This document shows, in pieces, positions 44,573 through 54,041 of a stretch of DNA of 64,000 nt. How positions within the stretch are numbered: the stretch's first letter is position 1; every line of letters starts with the position of its first letter. Under the pieces are notes generated by a model that was given only the letters and a program-made list of their open reading frames with translations, was not told the DNA's origin and searched no databases. The stretch spans positions 1-64,000 of the forward strand of contig NZ_JALGRF010000012.1 in NCBI RefSeq assembly GCF_022815725.1, in the 5' to 3' direction. The position numbers and the translations under genes were made by a program. The stretch comes from Streptomyces sp. APSN-46.1. Lineage in GTDB: Bacteria > Actinomycetota > Actinomycetes > Streptomycetales > Streptomycetaceae.

Positions 44573-45583
44573 ATGCGCCTGCTGCCGCCGTTCACCGCCG
44601 CCGTCGTCCTCGCCCTCATGCCGGGCGCCCCGGCGTTCGCCGCCTCCGGCGCGTCCGGGGCCCCCGGCGCCCCCGCCGTGTCCGGGTTCACCATCACCGA
44701 CCCCCGGATCAAGGAGTCGAGCGGGCTGGCGGCCAGCCGGATCCACCCGGGCGTGTACTGGACGCACAACGACAGCGACGACGGCCCGTACGTGTACGCG
44801 GTGGACTCGGCGACAGGGAAGACGGTGGCGCGGGTGACGCTGACGGGGATCGGGAAGCCGCGCGACGTCGAGGCGATCTCGCTGGGGCCGGACGGGCAGC
44901 TGTACGTCGGTGACATCGGGGACAACCGGGACGGCACCTGGGACCACGTGTGGATCTACCGGTTCCAGGAGCCGAAGGGGCTGGGCGATGTCACGGTCAA
45001 GGCCGAGCAGTTCACCGTGCGGTACGCGGACGGGGCGCGGAACGCGGAGGCGCTGATGGTGCATCCGGTGACGGGACGGGTGTACATCGCGAGCAAGAGC
45101 GAGGACAAGGGCGGGCTGTACGAGGGGCCGGCCAAGCTGTCCACGTCGGGCCCGAACGTGTTCCGGCGGGTCGCCGAACTGCCGTGGGTGACGGACGGGG
45201 CGTTCTCGCCGGACGGCGCCCGGCTGACGGTGCGGGGGTACTTCCTGGCCCGGACGTACCCGTGGAAGGACGGCCGGCCCGAGGGCGAGGGCGAACGGCT
45301 GACCGCGCCGTGGCAGGGGCAGGCGGAGTCGGTGACGTACACGCCGGACGGGTCGGCGCTGATGTTCGGGGCGGAGGGGGCGTCGAGCCGGGTGGTGGCG
45401 GTTCCGGTGACCTCGGCCCCGTCGTCCGCCACCTCGGCTTCGCCGGAACCGGGCTCCCCGGCGGAGGCGGGGCCCTCGCCGGAGCCGGGCCCCTTCGGCA
45501 AGGGAGTCCTTGTCCTGGCGGGTGGCCTGGCCGTGCTCTTCGCGGCGAACCGCCTCTTCCGCCGCCGCCGTCCGAAGTCCTGA
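44573..45583 (+). CDS. Secreted beta-propeller protein with C-terminal membrane anchor
   Basis: A 336-residue protein with a signal peptide (PPFTAAVVLALMPGAPAFAA). The body resembles an esterase-like or WD40-type propeller (ITDPRIKESSGLAASRIHPG, IGKPRDVEAISLGPDGQLYV, GDIGDNRDGTWDHVWIYRF). A Pro/Ser/Glu linker, one membrane helix (GVLVLAGGLAVLFAANRLF) and a basic tail (RRRRPKS) follow. It is probably anchored at the cell surface. There is no LPXTG motif. Function unknown. Confidence 0.82.
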   Translation: MRLLPPFTAAVVLALMPGAPAFAASGASGAPGAPAVSGFTITDPRIKESSGLAASRIHPGVYWTHNDSDDGPYVYAVDSATGKTVARVTLTGIGKPRDVEAISLGPDGQLYVGDIGDNRDGTWDHVWIYRFQEPKGLGDVTVKAEQFTVRYADGARNAEALMVHPVTGRVYIASKSEDKGGLYEGPAKLSTSGPNVFRRVAELPWVTDGAFSPDGARLTVRGYFLARTYPWKDGRPEGEGERLTAPWQGQAESVTYTPDGSALMFGAEGASSRVVAVPVTSAPSSATSASPEPGSPAEAGPSPEPGPFGKGVLVLAGGLAVLFAANRLFRRRRPKS

Positions 45584-45592
45584 CGGTTCGCT

Positions 45593-45797
45593 GCTGGGGC
45601 TCCGCCCCAGACCCCGCGCCTCAAACGCCGGCGAGGCTGGAATTGCCCTGCGGGCAATCCAGCCCCGCCGGGCGAAACTCAGCCCGTGCCGGGCGAAACT
45701 CCAGCCCACGCCGGGCGAAACTCCAGCCTCGCCGGGCGAAACTCAGCCCCGCCGGCGTTTGAGGCGCGGGGGTCCGGGGGCTGGCCCCCGGCAGCGG
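45593..45797. repeat. GC-rich palindromic repeat with a nested tandem expansion
   Basis: A forward unit (45593 on) and an inverted unit (about 45745-45797) flank four copies of a variant gccgggcgaaactc(c)agcc, in which the usual ggcgtttgag core is replaced by gggcgaaact. It shows how this repeat family grows by internal duplication. Confidence 0.82.
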
Positions 45798-45820
45798 CGC
45801 CGCACCCGCGCCCCCGGCGG

Positions 45821-47317
45821 CTACTCCTCGCGGATCGGGATCCGGCCGTTGACCACCGGGCCCGCGGAAGCCCCGGCATCGGGGGCACCCGGGCTCCCGG
45901 CATCCGGGGCGACCGGCGTCGGCGGCTGGGACATCGTGGCCAGGAGCTGGCGGGCCACGCCCAGGCCCGCGCCGCCCATGGACAGGGCCTTCGCGAACAT
46001 CTCCGACATCCCCTCGGCCCCGTTCAGCAGCACCATGTGCTCCACGTTCCCGAACGCCCCCGCGCCGGCCTGCACGATCGCCGGCCAGTTCTCCGCGAGC
46101 TGCTGCGCGACCACCGCCTCCTGGTTCTCCGCCAGCGCCGCCGCCCGCGCCTTGATGGCGTCCGCCTCCGCGAGGCCCTTCGCCTTCGCCGACGCGGCCA
46201 CCGCGAGGCCCTTCGCCTGCGTGGCCGCCGCCTCCGCCTCACCGGTCGCCCGGGTGGCCTTCGCGGCCGCCAGACCCCGCGCCTCCGTCGCCGCCGCGTC
46301 CGCCGTCGCCGCCGTCGTGACGCGCGTCGCCTCCGCCGCGGCCGCCAGCTCCGTCTCCTTCGCCTTCGCCTGCGCCGCCGAGATGCGCGCGTCGCGGTCC
46401 GCCTCGGCCCGCGTCCTCGTCTCGTACGCCGCCGCGTCCGCGGGCTTGCGTACGTCCGCCTGGAGCTGCTGCTCGCGCCGGTGCGCCTCCAGCTCCGCGA
46501 CCCGCGTCTCCTGGACGACGACCTGCTGGCGGGCGGCCGCCTCCGACAGCGGGCCCGCCTGCCGGGTGGTCGCCGCCGCCTTGTCGCGCTCGGCCTGGTA
46601 GCCGGCCTGGAGGATCTCGCTGTCCCGGGTGGCCTCCGCCATCCGCGCGAACGCGGTCTGCTCGGCCTCCGTCGCCAGCCGGTTCGCCTCGGCCTGCGCG
46701 ATGCGCGCGTCCCGCTGTACGGCGGCCGCGTGCGGCATCGCCAGGTTCTTGATGTAGCCGGTCGGGTCCTCGATCTCGTGGATCTGCAGCGAGTCCACGA
46801 TCAGGCCGAGCTTCTCCATCTCCGTACCGCAGGCCGCCCGGGTCTGCCCCGTCAGCTTCTCGCGGTCCCGGATCATGTCCTCGACCGTCAAACCGCCCAC
46901 GATCGACCGCAGATGACCGGCGAAGACGATGTGCACCCGCTCCGGCATCATCTTCTGCTGGTCCAGGAATCGGCGGGCCGCGTTGGCGATGGACACGAGG
47001 TCGTCGCCGATCTTGAAGATGACCACGCCCTTGACCCGCAGCGGGATGCCCTGGTGCGTCACGCAGTCCACGTTCAGCTGCGTTTCGTTGAGGTCCAGCG
47101 ACAGCTTCCGTACCGCCTGCACGCCGGGGAGTACGAGCGTGCCGCGCCCGGTGACGATCCGGAAGCCCATGCCCTCGCCGAGGCCCTCGGTCCTGTGCGT
47201 GGAACCGGAGATGACGAGTGCCTCGTTGGGTTCGGCCACCCGCCACATGAGCTTGAACAGCCCGATCAGAGCGATGATGCCGGCGAGGACGATCCCCGCC
47301 ACGACGCCGATGTCCAT
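45821..47317 (-). CDS. Flotillin-like SPFH-domain membrane protein
   Basis: A 498-residue flotillin. There is an N-terminal membrane helix (VVAGIVLAGIIALIGLF), an SPFH domain (residues about 30-190, NEALVISGSTHRTEGLGEGM), then a long Ala/Glu coiled coil (EANRLATEAEQTAFARMAEA and following). The C-terminal part is Gly/Ala/Pro-rich. Flotillins scaffold membrane microdomains and usually pair with an NfeD protein. Here the NfeD-like gene is upstream but separated by about 1.1 kb of TnpB remnant. The ATG at 47317 has ggggga upstream. Confidence 0.92.
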   Translation of the reverse strand: MDIGVVAGIVLAGIIALIGLFKLMWRVAEPNEALVISGSTHRTEGLGEGMGFRIVTGRGTLVLPGVQAVRKLSLDLNETQLNVDCVTHQGIPLRVKGVVIFKIGDDLVSIANAARRFLDQQKMMPERVHIVFAGHLRSIVGGLTVEDMIRDREKLTGQTRAACGTEMEKLGLIVDSLQIHEIEDPTGYIKNLAMPHAAAVQRDARIAQAEANRLATEAEQTAFARMAEATRDSEILQAGYQAERDKAAATTRQAGPLSEAAARQQVVVQETRVAELEAHRREQQLQADVRKPADAAAYETRTRAEADRDARISAAQAKAKETELAAAAEATRVTTAATADAAATEARGLAAAKATRATGEAEAAATQAKGLAVAASAKAKGLAEADAIKARAAALAENQEAVVAQQLAENWPAIVQAGAGAFGNVEHMVLLNGAEGMSEMFAKALSMGGAGLGVARQLLATMSQPPTPVAPDAGSPGAPDAGASAGPVVNGRIPIREE

Positions 47318-47559
47318 CGGCAACTCCCCCCTAGCGCGGTGCCGTTCGGCACCGACGAAGGCGAGTCTGCGCCCGCTCGACCATGGCGGGAAGACGTCGG
47401 CCGAGTCTTATCGCCATCTTGATACGTACAGGTGACGCGGGGGTCACTGGGTGACCGGAGGACGGCCCCGGCACATTCAGGCCGGGTGGTCGGTCACTCG
47501 TTCGGGTGGGCTGTTGGTTTTTCGGGGAGCGGCACGGTCTTCGGCTCTAGGTTGTCATC

Positions 47560-48378
47560 ATGACGGCATCAGCGGAGGTCGGGGAGAGCGGGCGCGCCCG
47601 GTACACCTTCCGGCTGCGTGTGTCGTCTACCGGGAATGCCCCGCTTCAAAAGGAAGACACTGGCGGATCTGACCCTCAACTACACCCGTCGTGGTTTCCG
47701 GCTGAAGGACGGCCGTCTGCACCTGGCGGGTGGGATATCGCTGACGGTGGTGTGGTCGCGGAAACTGCCCAATGATCCGTCTAGCGTGCGCGTCTACCGT
47801 GACAGTCTCGGGCACTGGTACGCGTCGTTCGTCATCCAGACCGAAGTGCAGCCGCTTCCAGCGACGGGTGCGGTGATCGGTATCGACTGGGGCGTGAAGG
47901 AGACCGCGACCACCACCAGCGACGCACACGACCTCCCACACCCCGAACACGGGAGGAAGGCGGCCGGGAAGCTGGCCGGGTATCAGCGCATGATGGCCCG
48001 CCGGAAACCCAAGCGCGGACAGGCCGCCTCCAAGGGGTACCGCACGGCGAAGCGGCAGGCCGCGAAGGCGCACAAGAAGATCGCCCGACAGCGCCAGGAC
48101 ACCGCCCGCAAGTGGGCCAAGAACGTCGTGACGGACTTCGATCGGCTCGCGGTGGAGGACTTCCGTCCGAAATTCCTAGCCAAGTCGACCATGGCTCGCA
48201 AGGCAGCCGACGCCGCGATCTCCACCACCAAGCATGAACGTACACGTGCACGGCGTGCGGAGCCGTCTCACCCCGAGACAAGAACTCCGCATGCGTGATG
48301 CTCGTCCGGGCTGGTCTCACCCCGGCTACCGCTGATCGTGGAAGACCCGACGGACCGCCGGTCCGCCAGGCAGCGTGA
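47560..48378 (+). pseudogene. Decayed IS200/IS605-type TnpB gene
   Basis: Fragments of one TnpB protein are spread over three frames. The N-terminus (RYTFRLRVSSTG) starts at the ATG 47560. A second frame gives MPRFKRKTLADLTLNYTRRG and FRLKDGRLHLAGGI, then the RuvC-I motif GIDWGVKETATT and RuvC-II region LAVEDFRPKFLAKSTMARKA. A third frame from 48241 gives the zinc-finger end YTCTACGAVSPRDKNSACVM and the RuvC-III Asp. Deletions follow the N-terminus and RuvC-II. No TnpA gene is present. The gene is dead as a nuclease. Confidence 0.85.
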
Positions 48379-48387
48379 GGTAGGAAT

Positions 48388-48413
48388 CCCCTTCGTTCGC
48401 GAAGGGGAGGATG
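48388..48413 (+). mobile_element. Right end of the TnpB element (hairpin, omega-RNA-like region)
   Basis: The hairpin ccccttcg-ttcg-cgaagggg (48388-48407) followed by aggatgtcaa, ten bases after the TnpB stop, has the form of IS200/IS605-type right ends, from which guide RNAs are made in intact elements. It touches the stop codon of the NfeD-like gene (48414-48416). Confidence 0.65.
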
Positions 48414-48650
48414 TCAATGGTCGTAGACGGCCATCACGTACACCGTGCGCGGCGGCAGGTACTCCACCACCGTCACCATCGTCCCGACGGGCAGCCGCTC
48501 CGGCCCCGGCCCCAACCCCGAACCTGGCGCCGGGTGGGCCAGGAAATGCTCGGCCCCGCCCCGGATCCGTACGATGACCTCGCCCACCAGCCCCGGGCCG
48601 ACCGCTCCGGTCACCCGCCCGGTCATGCCGACCATGTCCTCGTCCCCCAT
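48414..48650 (-). CDS. NfeD-like small OB-fold protein
   Basis: A 78-residue protein with the beta-rich pattern of NfeD C-terminal OB-fold domains (MTGRVTGAVGPGLVGEVIVR, then GTMVTVVEYLPPRTVYVMAV). It probably partners with the flotillin-like gene downstream on the same strand. Its stop codon abuts the right end of a TnpB element, which now separates the pair and may have altered its last residues. The ATG at 48650 follows ggggg. Confidence 0.72.
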   Translation of the reverse strand: MGDEDMVGMTGRVTGAVGPGLVGEVIVRIRGGAEHFLAHPAPGSGLGPGPERLPVGTMVTVVEYLPPRTVYVMAVYDH

Positions 48651-48688
48651 GGGCCGAGGGTAGCGGCCGACACCCGCCCGCAGTCCTC

Positions 48689-49600
48689 CTAGGAGTGGCC
48701 CAGATCGGCGGCGGGAAGGTCCGAGACCGGCACCGAGCCCGTGTCGGCGGGCGCCGGGCGCAGCGGGAACTCGTCCGTGGCCATCGAGTCGAGCACGGGC
48801 GGCGCCGGGCGCGGCGTCTTCGGCATGACCGCGGCCTCCGAGTGCCCGCCGCATCCGTAGGACAGCGACACCATGTGGCCGTCCGCCGGGCTGAACTCGT
48901 TGGCGCAGACACCGAACGCCTGGCCCAGCGAGCCGCCGATCGCGACGAGGAAGCCGCAGGTGACGCACGAAGCGGGGGCCGCCTGCGCCATCGGGGTCTT
49001 GGCGCCGAACCCCTCGTCCCAGCGGTCGGCCGCGCTGTGCAGCCCGTAGCGGGAGAGGACCCGGGCGCGGCGCATGCCGAGTTCCTCGGCGACGGCCGTG
49101 ATGGAGCCGCGTACCGGGACCACCGTGCGGTCCGTGACGTCGGCGTCCTCCGCCTCCACCAGTTCGGCCATCTCGGTGGACACGACCGAGTTCGGCGGCG
49201 GTACGTCCTCGCCCGACCAGCCCGGCTCCAGCCGCAGGTCCTCGGCGTCGGTCGGCAGCAGGTCACCGGGGCCCATGTCCCCCGGCCGCAGCCGCTCGCT
49301 CCACGGCACCCACTCGGGTGCCAGCAGCGCGTCGTCGCCGGGAAGGAGCACCGTTTCGTCGAGGGTGACGAGCTTCGCGCGGGACGCGCGGGTGACGGTG
49401 ACGGCCCAGCGCCAGCCCCGGTAGGCGGGGTCCTTGCACTCGAAGAAGTGCGTGACGACCCGGTCGCCCTCCGCGATGACGGAGACATGCTCGCCCACCA
49501 CTCCGGGAGCAGCGGCTTCCTCGGCCGCCGTGCGGGCGAGGTCTACCGCCTCGGCGCACAGGCGGTCGGGGGTACGGCTTCGCGTCGTCGCAGCACTCAC
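48689..49600 (-). CDS. DUF3027 domain protein
   Basis: A 303-residue actinobacterial protein of the DUF3027 family. Its N-terminal half has RVVTHFFECKDPAYRGWRWA, then VTVTRASRAKLVTL, and the C-terminal part carries CVTCGFLVAIGGSLGQAFGV, then CANEFSPADG with a cysteine cluster. The start is GTG at 49600. The cysteine set may bind metal. Function is unknown. The 358 bp before the next gene (49601-49958) hold no further gene that I can support. Confidence 0.87.
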   Translation of the reverse strand: MSAATTRSRTPDRLCAEAVDLARTAAEEAAAPGVVGEHVSVIAEGDRVVTHFFECKDPAYRGWRWAVTVTRASRAKLVTLDETVLLPGDDALLAPEWVPWSERLRPGDMGPGDLLPTDAEDLRLEPGWSGEDVPPPNSVVSTEMAELVEAEDADVTDRTVVPVRGSITAVAEELGMRRARVLSRYGLHSAADRWDEGFGAKTPMAQAAPASCVTCGFLVAIGGSLGQAFGVCANEFSPADGHMVSLSYGCGGHSEAAVMPKTPRPAPPVLDSMATDEFPLRPAPADTGSVPVSDLPAADLGHS

Positions 49601-49958
49601 AGGTCTCGTTCTCTCCTACGCCGTCTCACGAGTGCGCCGTCCGTACTGTCGTCCTGAACGACCCGTCGGTCCTGTCCGTACGATGCGCGGGCGGAGCGGA
49701 CCAGAGGGCCGCGTCGACGTCCGCACCCGATCGGCCTCGGGCGCACCTTCCTACGATCCATTCTGCGGGATCGCGAAGAGGCGCGCGGCCAAGAGCAACC
49801 GCCGGTGGCGCGCTAGGCACGCTACCTCCTCCAACGCCTTCGGCCCACATGCAAGGTCCGATTCGCGGACAAGCCCGCGACCCGACGGGCACCCGAACGC
49901 ACCATGGGGGCCCCGCACGGAGTGTGGGGGAGCGTCCGGGCGACCCGAGTGGGGCACT

Positions 49959-51338
49959 ATGTCGAGTGTGGCACCCGTACGGTCGTCCGACGACGGCTCG
50001 GGACCGGCCAGGAGGGCCGGCCGGGCCGTCGCGCGTGCCCTGCACTTCCCTATCACCGGTACGGCCCGGGGAATCCGGCGGGCCACGCACGCGCACGGGG
50101 CCGGTGAATCGGGCCTCGGCAGGCTGATCGAACTGCACGCGATCAACGGCGCCGGCGACGTGATGATCACGGTGGCGCTGGCCTCGACGGTGTTCTTCTC
50201 GGTTCCCACGGACGAGGCGCGCGGCCGGGTGGCCCTGTACCTCGCCGTCACCATGGCCCCTTTCACCCTGCTGGCCCCGGTGATCGGGCCGATGCTGGAC
50301 CGGCTGCCGCACGGGCGGCGGGCCGCGATGGCGGCCGCGATGCTGGCACGGGCGCTGCTCGCGCTGATGATGTCGGGCGCGGTCGCCACGGGCGGGCTGG
50401 AGCTCTACCCGGCCGCGCTCGGCGTCCTGGTGGCGTCCAAGGCGTACGGGGTGGTCCGCAGCGCGGTGGTGCCACGCCTGCTCCCGCCGAAATTCTCACT
50501 CGTCAAGGCGAACTCGCGCGTCACGCTGGCCGGGCTGCTGGCCACGGGCGCGGCGGCGCCGGTGGCGATCGGACTGCAGATGATCGGGCCGCCGTGGCCG
50601 CTGTACGGGGCCTGCGCCATCTTCATCTGGGGCACGTTCGCGGCGTTCACGCTGCCGCACACGGTGGACGAGGCGAAGGGCGAGAGGCGGGCCCGGCTGT
50701 CCACGCACGAGCCGCACTCGCGCAAGCCGGGGCTGCGGACGGTGAGCCCGTCGGTGCTGTACGGGCTGCTGGCGAACGGGTCGATGCGCGCGCTGTCCGG
50801 GTTTCTGATCTTCTTCCTCGCGTTCCTTCTGCGGGAGCACCCGCTGGCCGGGCAGAGCGCGGCGGTGTCGCTGGGCATCGTGGGCGTCTCGGCGGGCGTC
50901 GGCAACGCGTGCGGTACGGCGGTGGGGGCGTGGCTGCGGGCGCGGGCGCCGGAGGCGATCATCGCGGCGGTGCTCTCGCTGACCCTGGGCGTCGCGGTGC
51001 TGGCGACGGTGTTCTTCAGCGGACTGTTCATGGCGGTGCTGGGTGCGACGGCGGGCTTCTGCCAGGCCCTGGCGAAACTCTCGCTGGACGCGATGATCCA
51101 GCGGGACATCCCGGAGGCGGTCCGCACCTCGGCCTTCGCCCGCTCCGAGACGCTGCTCCAGGTGGCGTGGGTGCTGGGCGGCGCGATCGGCATCGTGCTG
51201 CCGCTGAACGGGGTACTCGGGATGTCCGTCGCGGCGGTCATCGTGGCCGTGGGTACGACGATGGCCCTGCGCGGCCTCCTCTCCTCCCCCCGCCACCACC
51301 ACCGGCCACCGTCCACCCCCCGTCCCCGTGTGGCGTAG
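49959..51338 (+). CDS. MFS transporter
   Basis: A 459-residue membrane protein with about 12 helices and a 50-residue hydrophilic N-terminus. It has an MFS-type organisation (MAPFTLLAPVIGPMLDRLPH, then GRRAAMAAAMLARALLALMM; second half LLANGSMRALSGFLIFFLAF). A His/Pro-rich tail (RHHHRPP) ends the protein. It is divergent from the DUF3027 gene, a pairing that may be conserved. The substrate is unknown. Confidence 0.85.
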   Translation: MSSVAPVRSSDDGSGPARRAGRAVARALHFPITGTARGIRRATHAHGAGESGLGRLIELHAINGAGDVMITVALASTVFFSVPTDEARGRVALYLAVTMAPFTLLAPVIGPMLDRLPHGRRAAMAAAMLARALLALMMSGAVATGGLELYPAALGVLVASKAYGVVRSAVVPRLLPPKFSLVKANSRVTLAGLLATGAAAPVAIGLQMIGPPWPLYGACAIFIWGTFAAFTLPHTVDEAKGERRARLSTHEPHSRKPGLRTVSPSVLYGLLANGSMRALSGFLIFFLAFLLREHPLAGQSAAVSLGIVGVSAGVGNACGTAVGAWLRARAPEAIIAAVLSLTLGVAVLATVFFSGLFMAVLGATAGFCQALAKLSLDAMIQRDIPEAVRTSAFARSETLLQVAWVLGGAIGIVLPLNGVLGMSVAAVIVAVGTTMALRGLLSSPRHHHRPPSTPRPRVA

Positions 51339-51459
51339 CGGCCGCGCGGCCGCGCGACCCCCGCAGCCCCGCAGCCCCACCGGGGGCGCCCGGGGCGGCG
51401 GCGCGGCCGAGGACCCCCCAAGCAGCGGCGCGGCCCACCGGCCCGATAGCCTTCGGCTC

Positions 51460-51948
51460 ATGACCGCACAGCTTTTCTCGGGTAGGGGCCGGCGCAGCGT
51501 CGCGGCCCTCGGAGCCGTGTCCGCCGGCCTCCTCCTCCTCTCCGCCTGTGGCGACAAGCCGACGCCGCTGGCGACCGTGACGGTCGGCACCTCGTCGGTG
51601 TCCGCCGAAGCCGCCTGCCGCGACTCCAAGGAGCTCTCCATGGAGAAGGTCCAGGAGTGCTTCACGGACCACAAGGAAGCCAAGACCATCGAGTACGGCC
51701 GTGGCGACACGCTCCGCCTCGGTGTCGAGCCCGAGGTCGTCGAGGACGGCAAGAAGTGGCAGGCGGTCCTGGACGGACAGCCCATCACCGAGCCGTCCTC
51801 GAACACGTACCGCAGCTTCCCCGGCGCCGACCTGTTCGCCACCGGCGGCGCGGGCGAGGCCCCGGCCTCGAAGAAGCTCGCCTTCGTCGAGGTCTCCGAG
51901 GACGGCAAGCCGCTCGCCGTCTGGAACTTCACCGTCAAGCTCAAGTAA
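51460..51948 (+). CDS. DUF2771-type lipoprotein
   Basis: A 162-residue lipoprotein. Signal peptide and lipobox are RRSVAALGAVSAGLLLLSAC, with the lipidated Cys at residue 30. The mature domain (ATVTVGTSSVSAEAACRDSK, KKLAFVEVSEDGKPLAVWNF) matches the actinobacterial DUF2771 family. It precedes mqnB by 16 bp and may be co-transcribed. Function unknown. Confidence 0.85.
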   Translation: MTAQLFSGRGRRSVAALGAVSAGLLLLSACGDKPTPLATVTVGTSSVSAEAACRDSKELSMEKVQECFTDHKEAKTIEYGRGDTLRLGVEPEVVEDGKKWQAVLDGQPITEPSSNTYRSFPGADLFATGGAGEAPASKKLAFVEVSEDGKPLAVWNFTVKLK

Positions 51949-51964
51949 CCGGGCGGCCCGGGCG

Positions 51965-52702
51965 GTGCGCGCGCTCATCGTGACCGCGGTGGCGGCGGAG
52001 GCAGACTCTGTCGCCGCTGGTCTCACCCCTCATGAACCCGTGACCCCGGAGCCGCGCCGCCTGCCCGGCGGCTATCTCGTCACGCGCCGCGACCTGCCCG
52101 GTCTCGCCGCCGACGTGCTCATCGGCGGCGTCGGACCGGCCGCCGCCGCGGCCGGGACGGCCACCGCGCTCGCGCTGGCCGACTACTCCCTCGTCATCTC
52201 CGCCGGCATCGGCGGCGGGTTCGCGCCCGCCGCCCCGCCCGGCTCGCTCGTAGTCGCCGACGCCATCGTCGCCGCCGATCTGGGGGCCGAGGGACCCGAC
52301 GGGTTCCTCCCCGTCGACGCCCTCGGCTTCGGCCACAGCGTGCACCTGCCGCCCGCCGAGCTCGCCGCCCGCGCCGCCGAGGCGACCGGCGGCCTGCTGG
52401 CGCCCGTACTCACCGTCTCCACCGTCACCGGCACCGCCGCCCGCGCCGCCGAGCTCGCCGCCCGGCACCCGCTCGCCGGGGCCGAGGCCATGGAGGGCTT
52501 CGGGGTGGCGGAGGCCGCCGCCGCGCACGGGCTGCCCGTACTGGAGATCCGCGCCGTGTCCAACGCCGTCGGCCCGCGCGACCGCGCCGCCTGGCGGATC
52601 GGGGACGCGCTGGCCGCGCTGGCCGAAGGGTTCCGCGTACTGGGACCCGTACTCGCCCACTGGGGAGGACAGCATGAGCAGCAGCAACACCACCACCGGT
52701 GA
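51965..52702 (+). CDS. mqnB: Futalosine hydrolase
   Basis: A 245-residue nucleoside phosphorylase-like hydrolase. ISAGIGGGFAP and the catalytic-region EAMEGFGVAEAAAAHG followed by EIRAVSNAVGPRDRAAW are typical of MqnB. It cleaves futalosine to hypoxanthine and dehypoxanthinyl futalosine in menaquinone biosynthesis. The GTG at 51965 was used. Its last 29 bp overlap the mqnD start, giving a His/Gln-rich tail. Confidence 0.92.
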   Translation: MRALIVTAVAAEADSVAAGLTPHEPVTPEPRRLPGGYLVTRRDLPGLAADVLIGGVGPAAAAAGTATALALADYSLVISAGIGGGFAPAAPPGSLVVADAIVAADLGAEGPDGFLPVDALGFGHSVHLPPAELAARAAEATGGLLAPVLTVSTVTGTAARAAELAARHPLAGAEAMEGFGVAEAAAAHGLPVLEIRAVSNAVGPRDRAAWRIGDALAALAEGFRVLGPVLAHWGGQHEQQQHHHR

Positions 52703-53567
52703 TCGCGATCCCCTGCGGATCGCCTATTCGCCCTGTCCCAACGACACCTTCGTCTTCGACGCCTGGGCCCACGGCCGGATCCCCGGCGCGCCCGCCCTCG
52801 ACGTCACCTTCGCCGACATCGACATCACCAACGGCATGGCCGAGCGCGGCGAGCGCTGCGAGTTCGACGTACTGAAGGTGTCCTACGCGGTCCTGCCCTG
52901 GGTGCTGGAGGAGTACGCGCTGCTCCCCTGCGGCGGGGCACTCGGCCGCGGCTGCGGGCCGCTGGTGCTGGTGAAGGATCGCAGCCTGGTGAAAGATCTC
53001 GACCTGGCCGGCAAGACCGTAGCCGTGCCGAGCGAGCGCTCCACCGCCTACCTGCTGTTCCGGCTGTGGGCAGCCGATGTGCTGCCGGAGGGCGTCGGCA
53101 AGGTCGTCGTCCTGCCCTTCCACGAGATCATGCCGGCCGTGCGCGACGGCCGCGTGGACGCCGGACTCGTCATCCACGAGGCGCGGTTCACCTACCAGGA
53201 CTACGGGCTGCACTGCCTGGCCGACATGGGCGAGCACTGGGAGTCCACCACCGGGCTGCCGATCCCGCTCGGCGCCATCATCGCCAAGCGCTCGCTGGGC
53301 GCCGAGACCCTGCACGCGCTGGCCGAGGCGGCCCGTACGTCCGTCCGGATGGCCTGGGACGACCCCGAGGCCTCCCGGCCGTACGTACGCGAGCACGCGC
53401 AGGAGCTGGACCCGGCCGTCGCCGACCAGCACATCGGGCTCTACGTCAACGAGTTCACCGCCGGGCTCGGAGACGCCGGGTACGCGGCCGTACGCGGGCT
53501 GCTGACCCGCGCGGCGGCAGAGGGGCTGGTTCCGGCCATCTCGCCGGAGGCGCTGGCCTTCCCGTAG
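52674..53567 (+). CDS. mqnD: 1,4-dihydroxy-6-naphthoate synthase
   Basis: A 297-residue periplasmic-binding-protein-fold enzyme of the MqnD family (SPCPNDTFVFDAWAHGRI, then ADIDITNGMAERGERCEFDV, VIHEARFTYQDYGLHCLADM). It converts cyclic dehypoxanthinyl futalosine to 1,4-dihydroxy-6-naphthoate. It overlaps mqnB by 29 bp and is followed by a strong terminator, so mqnB-mqnD is one transcript. Confidence 0.95.
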   Translation: MSSSNTTTGDRDPLRIAYSPCPNDTFVFDAWAHGRIPGAPALDVTFADIDITNGMAERGERCEFDVLKVSYAVLPWVLEEYALLPCGGALGRGCGPLVLVKDRSLVKDLDLAGKTVAVPSERSTAYLLFRLWAADVLPEGVGKVVVLPFHEIMPAVRDGRVDAGLVIHEARFTYQDYGLHCLADMGEHWESTTGLPIPLGAIIAKRSLGAETLHALAEAARTSVRMAWDDPEASRPYVREHAQELDPAVADQHIGLYVNEFTAGLGDAGYAAVRGLLTRAAAEGLVPAISPEALAFP

Positions 53568-53575
53568 GCCCGCGA

Positions 53576-53619
53576 ACGACCGTGCCCCGCCCCTCTCTCG
53601 GGGGGCGGGGCACGGTCGT
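53576..53619. terminator. Bidirectional terminator after mqnD
   Basis: A perfect 18-bp stem (acgaccgtgccccgcccc / ggggcggggcacggtcgt) with an 8-base loop lies between the convergent mqnD and cold-shock genes. Confidence 0.9.
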
Positions 53620-53657
53620 CGGTGCACTCGCCGCGCTCGGTACGCGGCTCGGGCGGC

Positions 53658-54041
53658 TCAGACGTCGAGCTGGTCGGCCACCGCGCGCAGCAGTCCGGCG
53701 ATCTTCGTACCGTGCGTCTTGTCGGGGTAGCGGCCCCGCTCCAGCATCGGCGTGATGTTCTCCAGCAGCGTCGTCAGGTCCTGCACGATCGAGGCCAGCT
53801 CGTCCGGCTTGCGGCGCTGCGCCGCCGCGACCGACGGTGCCGGGTCCAGCACCGTCACCGAAAGCGCCTGGTCACCGCGCTGACCGGCGACGACGCCGAA
53901 CTCCACGCGCTGGCCGGGCTTGAGGGCTTCGACCCCGGCAGGGAGCACCGACGAGTGCACGAAGACGTCGCCGCCGTCGTCGCGGGAGAGAAAGCCGAAG
54001 CCCTTCTCACTGTTGAACCACTTGACCTTGCCGGTAGGCAC
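53658..54041 (-). CDS. Cold-shock-domain protein with C-terminal extension
   Basis: A 127-residue protein. Residues 1-66 are a cold-shock domain with RNP1 KGFGFL and RNP2 VFVHSS, which bind single-stranded RNA/DNA. Residues 67-127 are a helical extension (DELASIVQDLTTLLENITPM) not found in classical 67-aa CspA. The GTG at 54041 is the start. The divergent region 54042-54217 contains the promoters; no extra gene was seen. Confidence 0.92.
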   Translation of the reverse strand: MPTGKVKWFNSEKGFGFLSRDDGGDVFVHSSVLPAGVEALKPGQRVEFGVVAGQRGDQALSVTVLDPAPSVAAAQRRKPDELASIVQDLTTLLENITPMLERGRYPDKTHGTKIAGLLRAVADQLDV

